Notes: generated by a model from the sequence alone, not told the origin. A stretch of 43,330 nt of DNA from Rhodospirillaceae bacterium UBA6219 (GCA_002435715.1 DISD01000046.1:1-43330); one strand, 5' to 3'. Shown: positions 31,556 to 39,565, counted from the stretch's first letter. Program-made: numbers and translations.

Positions 31556-31571
31556 GTAATGTAACAGTAAC
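31556..31571. promoter_or_regulatory. Candidate Rrf2 operator, site 2
   Basis: GTAATGTAACAGTAAC contains GTAATGTAAC, the reverse complement of GTTACATTAC, which matches site 1 (GTTACATATTAC) except for two missing bases. A third GTAAC follows. It lies 25-40 bases before the flavodoxin start. Confidence 0.4.
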
Positions 31572-31595
31572 AACTACAGTTATAAGGAAATCATC

Positions 31596-32162
31596 ATGAG
31601 CTCTATCGCGATCGTCTTCCATTCCGGTTACGGCCACACCGCCGCTGTCGCCCAAGCCGTCGCCTCGGGCGTCGCCGAAGTGGCCGGCACCACCGCCCAC
31701 CTGATCCCCATCGAAGAATTCGAAGCCAAATCCGCCCTGGTGGACCAGGCTGACGCGGTGATTTTCGGCTCGCCCACCTATATGGGCGCGGTTTCCGGGC
31801 CGTTCAAAACCTTCATGGATTCCACGTCCGGGCGCTGGATGCAGCGGTCTTGGGCCAACAAGCTGGCCGCTGGCTTCACCGTCTCGGCCAGTCAAAGCGG
31901 CGACAAGCTGGCGACGCTGCAGCAACTGGCGGTGTTCGGGGCCCAGCACGGCATGCTGTGGGTGGGTCTGGACCTGCTGCCGGGCAACAACAATTCCAAG
32001 GGCAGCGTCGACGATTTGAACCGTCTGGGCAGCTTCCTGGGGGCCATGGCCCAGGCCAATGCCGACCAAGGCGCCGAGGTGACACCGCCCGAAAGCGATC
32101 GCAAGACCGCCGCCTATCTGGGCAAACGGGTCGCCGAAGCCGCCCTGCGCTGGACCAAGTAA
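31596..32162 (+). CDS. Flavodoxin-like NAD(P)H:quinone oxidoreductase/FMN reductase family protein
   Basis: This 188-residue protein has the flavodoxin fold. The FMN phosphate loop is VFHSGYGHTAAVAQAVA (residues 7-23), and the second FMN loop is FGSPTYMGAVSGPFKTFMD. ASQSGDKLATLQQL and GMLWVGLDLLPG resemble WrbA-type quinone reductases and related reductases. It probably protects against quinone or electrophile stress. The ATG follows AAGGAA. Context with an Rrf2 regulator directly upstream suggests redox-responsive expression. Confidence 0.85.
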   Translation: MSSIAIVFHSGYGHTAAVAQAVASGVAEVAGTTAHLIPIEEFEAKSALVDQADAVIFGSPTYMGAVSGPFKTFMDSTSGRWMQRSWANKLAAGFTVSASQSGDKLATLQQLAVFGAQHGMLWVGLDLLPGNNNSKGSVDDLNRLGSFLGAMAQANADQGAEVTPPESDRKTAAYLGKRVAEAALRWTK

Positions 32163-32170
32163 ACAAAGAA

Positions 32171-32198
32171 AACCCCGCCCGGTCGCCCGGGCGGGGTT
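32171..32198. terminator. Bidirectional terminator between flavodoxin and phaB genes
   Basis: AACCCCGCCC (32171-32180) and GGGCGGGGTT (32189-32198) form a perfect 10-bp stem between two convergent genes. A-rich sequence on the left and T-rich sequence on the right let it work in both directions. Confidence 0.85.
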
Positions 32199-32220
32199 TG
32201 GCTTTCCGAAACCGGAAAAC

Positions 32221-32943
32221 TTAGTACATGTGCTGACCGCCATTGATCGACAGGGTCGAGCCGGTGATGAAATCGGCGTTGTCGGCGATCAGGAACATCA
32301 CACCGCGGGCGATGTCGTCGGCGCGGCCCAGACGGCCCACCGGGATCTTGGCGATGATCTTTTCCAGCACCGCCGGCGGCACGGCACGGACCATGTCGGT
32401 GTCGACATAGCCGGGAGCAATGGCGTTGACGGTGATGTTCTTGGCGGCGCCTTCCTGGGCCAGGGCCTTGGTGAAGCCATGGATGCCCGACTTGGCGGCG
32501 GCATAGTTCACCTGACCATACTGACCGGCCTGACCGTTGATCGAGCCGATGTTGACGATACGGCCGAAGCCGCGCTCGCGCATGGAATCGATGGTCAGAC
32601 GCGCCAGATTGAAGCAGCTGGTCAGGTTGGTGTGGATGACTTCTTCCCACATCTGATAGGTCATGCGATGCAAGGTGGCGTCACGGGTGATGCCGGCATT
32701 GTTCACCACGATTTCGATCGGACCCAGATCCTGGGTGATCTTGGCCACAGCGGCTTCACACTGCGCCCAATTGCCGACGTCCCACTTATAGGCGGGAATG
32801 CCGGTTTCTTCGGTGAACTTGGTCGCGGCTTCGACGTTACCGCCGTAATTGGCGGCAACGCGATAGCCGGCGGCCTTCAGGGTTTCGGAAATGCAACGGC
32901 CGATACCGCGAGTACCACCGGTAACAAGTGCAACACGCCCCAT
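32221..32943 (-). CDS. phaB: Acetoacetyl-CoA reductase
   Basis: This 240-residue short-chain dehydrogenase reduces acetoacetyl-CoA to (R)-3-hydroxybutyryl-CoA with NADPH for PHB synthesis. The cofactor motif TGGTRGIGRCI is at residues 8-18. NNAG and the catalytic Ser/Tyr/Lys in NIGSINGQAGQYGQVNYAAAK are intact (read as NIGSINGQ then YAAAK). The sequence FITGSTLSINGGQHMY at the C-end is typical of PhaB. It lies downstream of phaA with a 193-base gap containing hairpins. Confidence 0.95.
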   Translation of the reverse strand: MGRVALVTGGTRGIGRCISETLKAAGYRVAANYGGNVEAATKFTEETGIPAYKWDVGNWAQCEAAVAKITQDLGPIEIVVNNAGITRDATLHRMTYQMWEEVIHTNLTSCFNLARLTIDSMRERGFGRIVNIGSINGQAGQYGQVNYAAAKSGIHGFTKALAQEGAAKNITVNAIAPGYVDTDMVRAVPPAVLEKIIAKIPVGRLGRADDIARGVMFLIADNADFITGSTLSINGGQHMY

Positions 32944-33012
32944 GGTTATCTCCTGTCTCTCTTCGTCTGGCCGGCTTTTGCCGGCTCTGTCGTTTCCACC
33001 CGGGTTCTAAGA

Positions 33013-33042
33013 GGGGAGCCGCCGGGCGGGTCGCGGCTCCCC
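33013..33042. terminator. Perfect 10-bp inverted repeat between phaA and phaB
   Basis: GGGGAGCCGC (33013-33022) and GCGGCTCCCC (33033-33042) pair around a 10-base loop, with TTCTAA-containing flanks on both sides. There is no U-run, so it may be an mRNA-stabilising or processing stem and not a strong terminator. A second stem (GCGTGC, GCACGC) lies nearer to the phaA stop. Confidence 0.45.
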
Positions 33043-33136
33043 GATTCTAAATCAAACCCAAGCCGCGCGGCGCCGAGAAAACTCTCTTAAGCGTGCTTCG
33101 CACGCAGCGCGCCCGGCACGGGCCGTCACTGACAAA

Positions 33137-34309
33137 TCAGCGCTCGATGCACATGGCGATACCCATGCCGCCGCCGATGCACAGGGTGGCCAGGCCCTTC
33201 TTGCTGTCGCGCTTGATCATTTCGTGGATCAGCGAAACCAGGATACGGCAGCCCGAAGCGCCGATGGGGTGACCGATGGCGATGGCACCGCCATTGACGT
33301 TGACCTTGCTGGTGTCCCAGCCGATGCCCTTGTTGACGGCGATAGCCTGCGAGGCGAAGGCTTCGTTGGCTTCCACCAGATCCAGCTGCTCGTGGGTCCA
33401 GCCGGCCTTTTCCAAAGCCAGCTTCGAGGCCGGGATGGGGCCGCAGCCCATGACCTTGGGATCGACGCCGGCGGTGGCCCAGCTCTTGATGGTGGCCAGC
33501 GGCTTCAGGCCACGCTTGGCGGCTTCCTCGGCGGTCATCAGCACCACGGCGGCGGCGCCGTCATTGATGCCCGAAGCGTTGCCGGCGGTCACGGTGCCAG
33601 CCTTGTCGAAGGCCGGACGCAGCTTGGCCATGGCTTCGACGGTAGCGCCCGAACGGACGTATTCGTCGGTGTCGAACAGCTTTTCTTCCTTCTTGACGAC
33701 GATCTTCACCGGGACGATTTCGTCCTTGAAGCGGCCGGACTTGACGGCGGCTTCCGCCTTCTGCTGCGAGGCGACGGCGAATTCGTCCTGTTCCTCGCGG
33801 GTGATGCCGTATTCCTTGGCGACGTTTTCGGCGGTGACGCCCATGTGATAGGCGTTGAACACGTCGGTCAGGCCGTCATTGATCATGGTGTCGACGAAGC
33901 CCATGGGGCCCATCTTGACGCCGCCGCGCAGGTAACCGGCATGCTGCGAGTTGGTCATGCTTTCGTGACCACCGGCCACCACCACCTTGGCATCGCCGGC
34001 CAGCAGCGACTGCATGCCCAAAGCCACGGCGCGCAGGCCCGAGCCGCACACCTGGTTGATGGTCATGGCGGTGGATTCCACCGGCAGACCGGCCTTCAGC
34101 GCCGCCTGACGGGCGGTGTTCATGCCGTTGCCGGCCGACAGGATGTGACCCATGATCACGTCGGTGACGTCGGCGGCCGGCACGCTGGCGCGGGCCAGGA
34201 CTTCACGGATGACGATCTCGCCCAGCTGCGCAGCCTGGTAGCCGGAAAGCGAGCCGCTGAACGACCCCACGGGGGTACGGGCGGCGGAGACGATAACGAT
34301 ATCGGTCAT
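33137..34309 (-). CDS. phaA: Acetyl-CoA C-acetyltransferase (beta-ketothiolase)
   Basis: This 390-residue thiolase condenses two acetyl-CoA into acetoacetyl-CoA, the first step of PHB synthesis. The acyl-enzyme Cys88 is in INQVCGSGLRAV, the catalytic His is in GHPIGASGCRI, and the second Cys is in LCIGGGMGIA. ATG 34309 (MTDIVIVSAARTPVGSF) follows AAAGGAG; an ATG at 34375 adds 22 unrelated residues. It is upstream of phaB and downstream of phaC on the same strand, with a 103-base gap from phaC. Confidence 0.95.
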   Translation of the reverse strand: MTDIVIVSAARTPVGSFSGSLSGYQAAQLGEIVIREVLARASVPAADVTDVIMGHILSAGNGMNTARQAALKAGLPVESTAMTINQVCGSGLRAVALGMQSLLAGDAKVVVAGGHESMTNSQHAGYLRGGVKMGPMGFVDTMINDGLTDVFNAYHMGVTAENVAKEYGITREEQDEFAVASQQKAEAAVKSGRFKDEIVPVKIVVKKEEKLFDTDEYVRSGATVEAMAKLRPAFDKAGTVTAGNASGINDGAAAVVLMTAEEAAKRGLKPLATIKSWATAGVDPKVMGCGPIPASKLALEKAGWTHEQLDLVEANEAFASQAIAVNKGIGWDTSKVNVNGGAIAIGHPIGASGCRILVSLIHEMIKRDSKKGLATLCIGGGMGIAMCIER

Positions 34310-34412
34310 GACAGGCTGCTCCTTTAGATGGACACAATTGGTCGTTGCCAGGGTTATTTTTAAAATAATCTGCAAGTTTCATAGTACGGCGGCGCACCAT
34401 CGCGCAACCGAT

Positions 34413-35681
34413 TCATTGCAACAGGGAACGTTTCAACCATCGCGCCAGGGGGGTGTAGACCTCGGTCCCCGCCCTGGCGGACAACAGCATACCCACATGT
34501 CCCCCGCGTACAATCATGGTTTTCGCGCCCTTAATGGCTGCGGCCAGGGGGGCGGCGGAATCAGGGGGCACGATACGGTCGCGTTCGGGGATGACGGCCA
34601 GGGTGGGCAAACGCAATTGCGTCGGATCGACAAGGCGGCCATCCACTTTCCAGCGCCCCTGATGGGTGTCGTTGTCGCCATACCAGCCGATCAGGCATTC
34701 CAAGGCCACCGGTCCGGCCAGTTCGACCCCGTCATTGGCCCAGTCTTCCAGGGCGACGAAATCGCGGGCCCGGGCCGAGCGACGCTTCAGGCGGGCGAAG
34801 GCGGCGAATTTCTTGGCGGTCAGGCCGGGGTCAAGCGAGGCGAACAGCGCCTGCAAGATGTCCACCGGCATCGCCCCCACATTGTCCACCAGGGCGTTCA
34901 GGCTTGGCGACAAAGCCCGCAACAGCTTGCCATGGGCCTCGCGCCCGGCATGGAAGTTCCACGGCGTCGCCAACAGGGCCAGTCCCTTGACGTCGGCCTG
35001 GCGACGCAGCGCCAAGGCCAAGGCCAGGTCACCGCCCATGCAATAGCCCACCAAGGCCGGTTTGGCGCCGCACTGGGCGATGACCACGTCCAACACCTGT
35101 TCCAGGCGGCCGGCGATGTAATCGGTCAGGGTGAAGCCGCGTTCCTGCTCGCCCGGGGCGTCCCAATCCACCAGGAAAGGCGACAGCCCGCGCGACGCCA
35201 ACCCCCGCGCCAACGACCGGCGCTGGCTGAGATCCAGGATGTAGGAACGGTTGATCAGGGACGGCACCAACAGCACCGGCGGCCCGTCGCTGCCCGGCCG
35301 TCGGTAGTCGAGCAGGCGCGTGGTCCCCTGGCGCCACAGCACCGGAACCTCGGGAACATGGCGATGATGCTGGTGAGCCCGGTACTGGCCGACGCCATCC
35401 AGCACCGCTTGATGGCGTTTCAGCGATTCGGCGGCGATGGCTTGTTCAAACAGGGTCCACCCGTCGGGTCCGGCGGCGTCCAGGCTTGCTTTCAGATCCG
35501 CCGCCCGCCCCGCCAATTTGGGATTCCAGGGCAGCAATCCGTTCTTCCAAAGCGGCAAGGCGGCGCGCGAGCCCATCAGGGTCGAGACATGAGCCAGAAG
35601 GTGCAGCGGCAGCGGCCGCGGCCCCAGACGGCTCTCCGGGGTCTCGGGTCGGGACGGGGCTCGCGCTTGGCGATGAGACAT
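34413..35681 (-). CDS. phaC: Polyhydroxyalkanoate synthase PhaC
   Basis: This 422-residue alpha/beta-hydrolase-fold polymerase has the modified lipase box GYCMGG with nucleophile Cys214, the catalytic Asp in VIPERDRIVPP and His in GGHVGMLLSA. PSLINRSYILDL and LVDWDAPGEQERGF are PHA-synthase signatures. It is shorter than class I PhaC (about 590) and nearer to class III. The N-terminal RPLPLHLLAHVSTLMGSRAA is conserved in short alphaproteobacterial PhaCs, which supports a start at ATG 35681. That start lies inside a PhaE-like gene read in another frame, giving a 236-base overlap; a later ATG at 35576 would still overlap by 131 bases. Confidence 0.92.
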   Translation of the reverse strand: MSHRQARAPSRPETPESRLGPRPLPLHLLAHVSTLMGSRAALPLWKNGLLPWNPKLAGRAADLKASLDAAGPDGWTLFEQAIAAESLKRHQAVLDGVGQYRAHQHHRHVPEVPVLWRQGTTRLLDYRRPGSDGPPVLLVPSLINRSYILDLSQRRSLARGLASRGLSPFLVDWDAPGEQERGFTLTDYIAGRLEQVLDVVIAQCGAKPALVGYCMGGDLALALALRRQADVKGLALLATPWNFHAGREAHGKLLRALSPSLNALVDNVGAMPVDILQALFASLDPGLTAKKFAAFARLKRRSARARDFVALEDWANDGVELAGPVALECLIGWYGDNDTHQGRWKVDGRLVDPTQLRLPTLAVIPERDRIVPPDSAAPLAAAIKGAKTMIVRGGHVGMLLSARAGTEVYTPLARWLKRSLLQ

Positions 35682-35883
35682 CAGGAACCTGATCCTCGCT
35701 GGCGGAAGCAGCGCCGGCTTTCGCCGCATGCACGAAAGCGTTCGCCCCTTCGGTCATGGCGGCAATGCCACGGGCAAGCGCCTCGGCCAGCGCCGGTTCA
35801 TTGGCCATGGCCGCCACCTGTTCCTGCCAAAGGTCAAGGTAACGACGCGCAAGCGAATTGAAGTCCGGCGGCGCTTCAGACAT
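35446..35883 (-). CDS. PhaE-like/PHA-synthase-associated small protein overlapping phaC
   Basis: This 145-residue protein starts MSEAPPDFNSLARRYLDLWQ. It has a helical N-terminal half (to about residue 60), a low-complexity Pro/Ala/Ser linker (about 68-100) and a C-terminal heptad coiled coil LARRLAALEERIAALESQI (about 103-121) before a basic tail. The layout recalls the PhaE subunit of class III synthases or PhaM-type activators, which also end in a coiled coil. It directly precedes phaC and shares its last 236 bases with phaC in a different frame. The assignment is from architecture and position; the C-terminal half could be questioned because it is read through phaC coding sequence. Confidence 0.6.
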   Translation of the reverse strand: MSEAPPDFNSLARRYLDLWQEQVAAMANEPALAEALARGIAAMTEGANAFVHAAKAGAASASEDQVPDVSSPSASPVPTRDPGEPSGAAAAAAAPSGSCLDPDGLARRLAALEERIAALESQIGGAGGGSESKPGRRRTRRVDPV

Positions 35884-35972
35884 GGGGGGAGCATACTCCT
35901 GGGAGACCGCTTTGACCAGCGCCACAAGGGCCGATCATATTGCAGTGCCATGAAAAATCTCTTGCCATTCTG

Positions 35973-35982
35973 CGCAATTGCG
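35973..35982. promoter_or_regulatory. Palindrome in the phaC/phaR divergent region, candidate operator
   Basis: CGCAATTGCG is a perfect 10-base palindrome in the 160-base gap between the divergent PhaE-like/phaC and phaR genes. PhaR is known to repress its own gene and phasin genes through TGC/GCA-rich sites, so this is a candidate PhaR site; no experimental basis is visible here. Confidence 0.3.
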
Positions 35983-36043
35983 AAAACTCTGGTAGCATAG
36001 AATGAAAATCCAACAGTGCCCCAACAGCGGAAGCGAAGCCAAG

Positions 36044-36625
36044 ATGTCCGAGACGAAAACCGCCGCCCAAACGCCGATCACCATCAAGAAATACGCCAAC
36101 CGTCGCCTCTACAACACCGCGACTTCCAGCTATGTGACGCTGGACCACTTGGCGCAGATGGTCAAGGACGGCACCGATTTCGTCGTCTACGACGCCAAGT
36201 CGGGCGAAGACATCACCCGTTCGGTGCTGACCCAGATCATCGTCGAAGAAGAATCCAAGGGCGGCCAGAACCTGCTGCCCATCGGCTTCTTGCGTCAGTT
36301 GATCGGTTTCTACGGCGATTCCCTGGGCGGTTTGGTGCCGCGCTACCTGGAACATTCCATGCAAAGCTTCGCCCACAACGAACAACAGATGCGCCAGATG
36401 ATGGAAAAGGCCCTGGACGGCCTGTTCCCCTTCAATCAAATGGAAGAAGTGGGCAAGCAGAACATGGCCTTTTTCGAATCGGCCATGAAGATGTTCACCC
36501 CCAATTTCTTCCAGATAGGCGAAGACGGCCTGCCCAAGATGCCGGGCGCCCCCAGCCTGGAAGACATGCAGGCGCAATTGCTGGCGCTGCAGCAACAGAT
36601 GCTGTCGCTGAACAAGAAGAAGTAA
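36044..36625 (+). CDS. phaR: PHB-responsive transcriptional repressor PhaR
   Basis: This 193-residue protein has the PHB/PHA-accumulation-regulator N-terminal DNA-binding domain (ITIKKYANRRLYNTATSSYV, then TLDHLAQMVKDGTDFVVYDA) and PHB_acc repeats (about 75-160), with a Gln/Leu-rich helical C-end (DMQAQLLALQQQMLSLNKKK). PhaR binds nascent PHB and releases DNA when granules form. ATG 36044 is preferred by homology; an ATG at 36002 would add 14 residues without a ribosome site. It is divergent from the synthase genes. Confidence 0.93.
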   Translation: MSETKTAAQTPITIKKYANRRLYNTATSSYVTLDHLAQMVKDGTDFVVYDAKSGEDITRSVLTQIIVEEESKGGQNLLPIGFLRQLIGFYGDSLGGLVPRYLEHSMQSFAHNEQQMRQMMEKALDGLFPFNQMEEVGKQNMAFFESAMKMFTPNFFQIGEDGLPKMPGAPSLEDMQAQLLALQQQMLSLNKKK

Positions 36626-36659
36626 ACGCCCCCTCGGACCTGCTGAATTTGATCCCATT

Positions 36660-36680
36660 GCCCGCCGCTTGTCGGCGGGC
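36660..36680 (+). terminator. Hairpin after phaR, probable terminator
   Basis: GCCCGCCG (36660-36667) and CGGCGGGC (36673-36680) form a perfect stem with a CTTGT loop about 35 bases after phaR, followed by a weak TTATGCT tail. Confidence 0.6.
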
Positions 36681-36731
36681 TTATGCTGTGGGGTCGCATG
36701 ATCGTCGGCAGGAGCCCGTTCCGTGGGGGAC

Positions 36732-37196
36732 ATGAGCACATCGGCGCTGGAAAGAAGCGTTGTGCCGTTGCAGATACGGCCCAATGCCAGCGCGGCCGTG
36801 CGCCCGACCGACCCCACCAAGCAACGTTTCCAGGTCGGCGAACGCAACGTCGACAAGCGTGATGCCGCCGCGACCGAGGCGGAGCAATCCCAATCCTCCG
36901 CCTTCACCGTCGACCCCGACGACATTGACACGTCGCCCCCCCAGGAATCCCTGCGCACAAATCGCGGCGGCTCGGGTCTGCTGGGGGCTTTCACCAATTT
37001 CCTGGCCAAAATCTTCACCCAAGCCGACAGCGGCGCCGAAGCCGCCGCCTCGAACCGGCTGAACGGTATCGGCGCTTATGGCCGCGCCAACGCGCAAAGC
37101 CCCAACGCCAATCCGTTCAGCGGCTATGGCAACGACGTGCAGGCGCCGGGACTGCCTCGCCTGGCCTCGGGTCGGGTGCTTGACCTGACCATTTAA
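36732..37196 (+). CDS. Hypothetical protein (154 aa)
   Basis: No family is recognised. The protein is polar and probably largely disordered in its first 80 residues (MSTSALERSVVPLQIRPNAS; NVDKRDAAATEAEQSQSSAF), with one amphipathic stretch SGLLGAFTNFLAKIFTQ (about 80-97) and a Gly/Asn-rich C-end (NGIGAYGRANAQSPNANPFS). Such composition is common for small flagellar- or surface-linked proteins in alphaproteobacteria, but nothing here proves that. GTGGGGG precedes the ATG; a GTG three codons earlier is also possible. Confidence 0.6.
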   Translation: MSTSALERSVVPLQIRPNASAAVRPTDPTKQRFQVGERNVDKRDAAATEAEQSQSSAFTVDPDDIDTSPPQESLRTNRGGSGLLGAFTNFLAKIFTQADSGAEAAASNRLNGIGAYGRANAQSPNANPFSGYGNDVQAPGLPRLASGRVLDLTI

Positions 37197-37623
37197 GACA
37201 GCGGCGCATTCGGTCGCCCGTCTCCGGTTGGTTTTGGGTATTGCACAGGTCGAATCCGAGAAATATCGGATATCCACACTGGTAATGCCACTTGGCACAC
37301 CGCATATATTGAGCACCAGAACAGCTGTTTTGTTGGCTGCCATCTGGTGATAACGACACCCTCTGAAGGCCGATGGGAAAAACGGCGTATGGCGTCTGCA
37401 CAGATCATCGCCTAGGGGTTGTTTTGGCAAACCAAAAAATTAAACAAAATAAACATCAGCGACTTCTATAGCGTTTCCAGGGTTTATATCTATGTTGCCA
37501 TAAACAACACATCGACTATTGCCAGCCTTGGTTTTTCATACTATGCACAAAAACCATATGAACTTCGTCCAACCCACCGGACATTTCACCCGACAACCAC
37601 AGCAACGACACCAGCCTCGCCTC
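37197..37623. other. AT-richer intergenic region upstream of the XRE regulator
   Basis: No convincing gene occupies these 427 bases. The stretch from about 37420 to 37560 is clearly richer in A/T than the rest of the window (for example AAAAAATTAAACAAAATAAA). It contains small inverted repeats (TTTTGG/CCAAAA near 37423; GTTTAT/ATAAAC near 37482-37505). It could be a complex regulatory region for the XRE gene or a remnant of inserted DNA. Open frames through it are short and show no codon bias. Confidence 0.5.
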
Positions 37624-38016
37624 ATGACCGCAGAACAATCCACTAACCCGGCCCGTCCGGTGAACCGCGCCAACGACACCGACCGCCATGTGGGGGCCCG
37701 CATTCGGGAGCGCCGCATCATGCTGGGTCTGTCGCAGCAGCAGATGGCCGACCTGATCGGCGTCACCTACCAGCAAGCACACAAGTACGAGCGCGGCATC
37801 AACCGCATCTCGGCCGGCCGGCTGTACGAGATCGCCCAGGTCCTTGGCGTTCCCGTCAGCTATTTCTTCGAAGGTCTGGACAACCAGCGCAGCACCGACC
37901 TGACCGCACGTCAGCGCATGTGCCTGGAACTGGCGCGCAACTTCTCGTCCATCACCAACGAGAAGCACCAGGAAGCCCTGTCGCAGATGGCGCGGGCCTT
38001 AGCCGCCGAAGATTGA
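37624..38016 (+). CDS. XRE-family helix-turn-helix transcriptional regulator
   Basis: This 130-residue regulator has a classical Cro/cI HTH: VGARIRERRIMLGLSQQQMA, then DLIGVTYQQAHKYERGINRI (recognition helix) and LYEIAQVLGVPVSYFFEGL. This exact layout is common in alphaproteobacterial SinR/PrsR-like proteins. A C-terminal helical part (about 90-130) likely serves in dimerisation. ATG 37624 (MTAEQSTNP) is chosen from conserved length; in-frame starts lie upstream (for example ATG 37558), and none has a clear ribosome site. Targets are unknown. Confidence 0.85.
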   Translation: MTAEQSTNPARPVNRANDTDRHVGARIRERRIMLGLSQQQMADLIGVTYQQAHKYERGINRISAGRLYEIAQVLGVPVSYFFEGLDNQRSTDLTARQRMCLELARNFSSITNEKHQEALSQMARALAAED

Positions 38017-38044
38017 GACCAGGCGAGTGAACGCGAATGCGGCA

Positions 38045-38068
38045 AGGGGCGGCTTTTCGGCCGCCCTT
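38045..38068. terminator. Terminator between the XRE and queG genes
   Basis: AGGGGCGGC (38045-38053) pairs with GCCGCCCTT (38060-38068, one G-U) around a TTTTCG loop, between two convergent genes. A second small palindrome (GCCTTTAAGGC) follows directly. Confidence 0.7.
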
Positions 38069-38073
38069 CGCCT

Positions 38074-39099
38074 TTAAGGCGCCTGCAACCGCGACAAAGC
38101 CCACAGCGCCGCCTGCGCGACTTGCGGGTCGTCGTCATCCACATGGGCCTGAACGGCATCCGCCAGATCGGTCCGGCCCGCGTTCCCGATCGCCAACAAC
38201 ACGTTGCGCAACATTCGCCCCCGCCCGATCCGCTTGATCGGCGAGCCGGAAAACACCTGCCGAAAGGCGGCATCATCCAGCGCCGCCAAATCGGCCAGAC
38301 GGGGGGCTTGCAGCTCGACCCGCGGCAGGAAATCGTCCTCGGCGGTGACGGGGGCGAATTTGTTCCACGGGCACGCCGCCATGCAATCGTCACAGCCATA
38401 GACCCGGTTCCCCAAGAGAGGACGCAGATCGGCTTCGATCTCGCCTTTATGCTCGATGGTCAGATAGGAAATGCAACGCCGGGGCTCGATTTGCCCGGCA
38501 CCGTCCAGCGCTTGTGTCGGACAGGCGTCGACACACGCCCGACACGTCCCGCAACGATCCGCTTCGGGCGGATCGGGCGGCAGGTCCAAAGTGGTGTAAA
38601 TCTCCCCCAGGAACAGCCACGAGCCGAAGTGCCGCGACACCACGTTGGTGTGCTTGCCGCGCCACCCCAGGCCCGATCGGGCCGCCAGGGGCTTTTCCGG
38701 CACCGGGGCGGTGTCGACGAACACTTTCAATTCGCCACCCGTATTCTCCACCATCCAGCGCCCCAGCGCCTTCAGGCGTTTCTTGACGGTGTCGTGGTAA
38801 TCCTTGCCCCGGGCATAGACGCTGATGGTGGCGCGATCGGGCTGCCCCAAAGTGGCGGCGGGATCGCTGGCCGGGGCGTAATTCTGCCCCAGCACCACCA
38901 CGGAACGCACCTGGTCCCAAAGCGCGCGAGGATCGCTGCGATGATCCATGCGTTCGGCCATCCAGCCCATCTGGCCGTGGCGGCCTTCGGCGACGTATTG
39001 GTCCAAGGCCGCCCGCCAGACGGGATCGGCGACGGGGGAAGCAAAGCCGATTGCGTCGAAGCCCAGTTCCAGGGCCTTGGCGCGAATCCGCTCCTTCAT
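38074..39099 (-). CDS. queG: Epoxyqueuosine reductase
   Basis: This 341-residue enzyme carries out the last step of queuosine synthesis, epoxyqueuosine to queuosine in tRNA, using cobalamin and two [4Fe-4S] clusters. The cluster motifs are CGTCRACVDACPTQAL and CDDCMAACPWN. VVLGQNYAP, YARGKDYHDTVKKRL and RSGLGWRGKHTN are QueG signatures. The C-terminal HEAT-like region is shortened but present. It starts four bases after the queF stop. It is a B12-dependent enzyme in a window that also encodes B12-regulated cobalt import. Confidence 0.95.
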   Translation of the reverse strand: MKERIRAKALELGFDAIGFASPVADPVWRAALDQYVAEGRHGQMGWMAERMDHRSDPRALWDQVRSVVVLGQNYAPASDPAATLGQPDRATISVYARGKDYHDTVKKRLKALGRWMVENTGGELKVFVDTAPVPEKPLAARSGLGWRGKHTNVVSRHFGSWLFLGEIYTTLDLPPDPPEADRCGTCRACVDACPTQALDGAGQIEPRRCISYLTIEHKGEIEADLRPLLGNRVYGCDDCMAACPWNKFAPVTAEDDFLPRVELQAPRLADLAALDDAAFRQVFSGSPIKRIGRGRMLRNVLLAIGNAGRTDLADAVQAHVDDDDPQVAQAALWALSRLQAP

Positions 39100-39103
39100 C
39101 CGA

Positions 39104-39562
39104 TCACCCGCGACCACGATAGGTGGGCACGCCTTGATCGGGCAGCCACAACCCGGCCGGAGGGGCGCCGGTCTGCCAGAACACGTCGATGGGAATGCCG
39201 CCTCGCGGATACCAATAACCGCCGATGCGCAGCCAGACCGGCTTGGTCGCTTGCGCCACCCGTTTGCCGATCATCACCGTACAGGCTTCGTGAAAGGCGC
39301 CGTGATTGCGAAACGAGCCCAGAAACAGCTTCAGCGACTTGGATTCCACCAAGCTTTGATCGGGCACGTAATCGATGACCAGATGGGCGAAATCCGGCTG
39401 GCCGGTGATCGGGCACAGCGAGGTGAATTCCGGGGCGGTGAAGCGCACGGAATAAATCTCACCCGGATGCGGGTTGGGCACCACCTCCAGGACGGCTTTG
39501 TCGGGGTCGTCGGCCAGCCCGGCGGATTGGCCCAACTGGGTCAGGTGCTGATAATCGGCCAT
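39104..39562 (-). CDS. queF: NADPH-dependent 7-cyano-7-deazaguanine reductase (preQ0 reductase)
   Basis: This 152-residue protein is a type I (single-domain) QueF. The thioimide-forming Cys50 and general acid Asp57 lie in FTSLCPITGQPDF, seven residues apart as in B. subtilis QueF, and the substrate-binding Glu is in NHGAFHEACT. VESKSLKLFLGSFRNHG is the family signature. It makes preQ1, upstream of QueG in the same pathway, with which it forms a gene pair. It begins three bases after the hldE stop. Confidence 0.96.
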   Translation of the reverse strand: MADYQHLTQLGQSAGLADDPDKAVLEVVPNPHPGEIYSVRFTAPEFTSLCPITGQPDFAHLVIDYVPDQSLVESKSLKLFLGSFRNHGAFHEACTVMIGKRVAQATKPVWLRIGGYWYPRGGIPIDVFWQTGAPPAGLWLPDQGVPTYRGRG

Positions 39563-39565
39563 GAC

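Noticed and set aside
34308..35861. 517-codon plus-strand frame antisense to phaC
   Set aside because: The sense strand encodes a certain PHA synthase; the plus frame has shadow composition.
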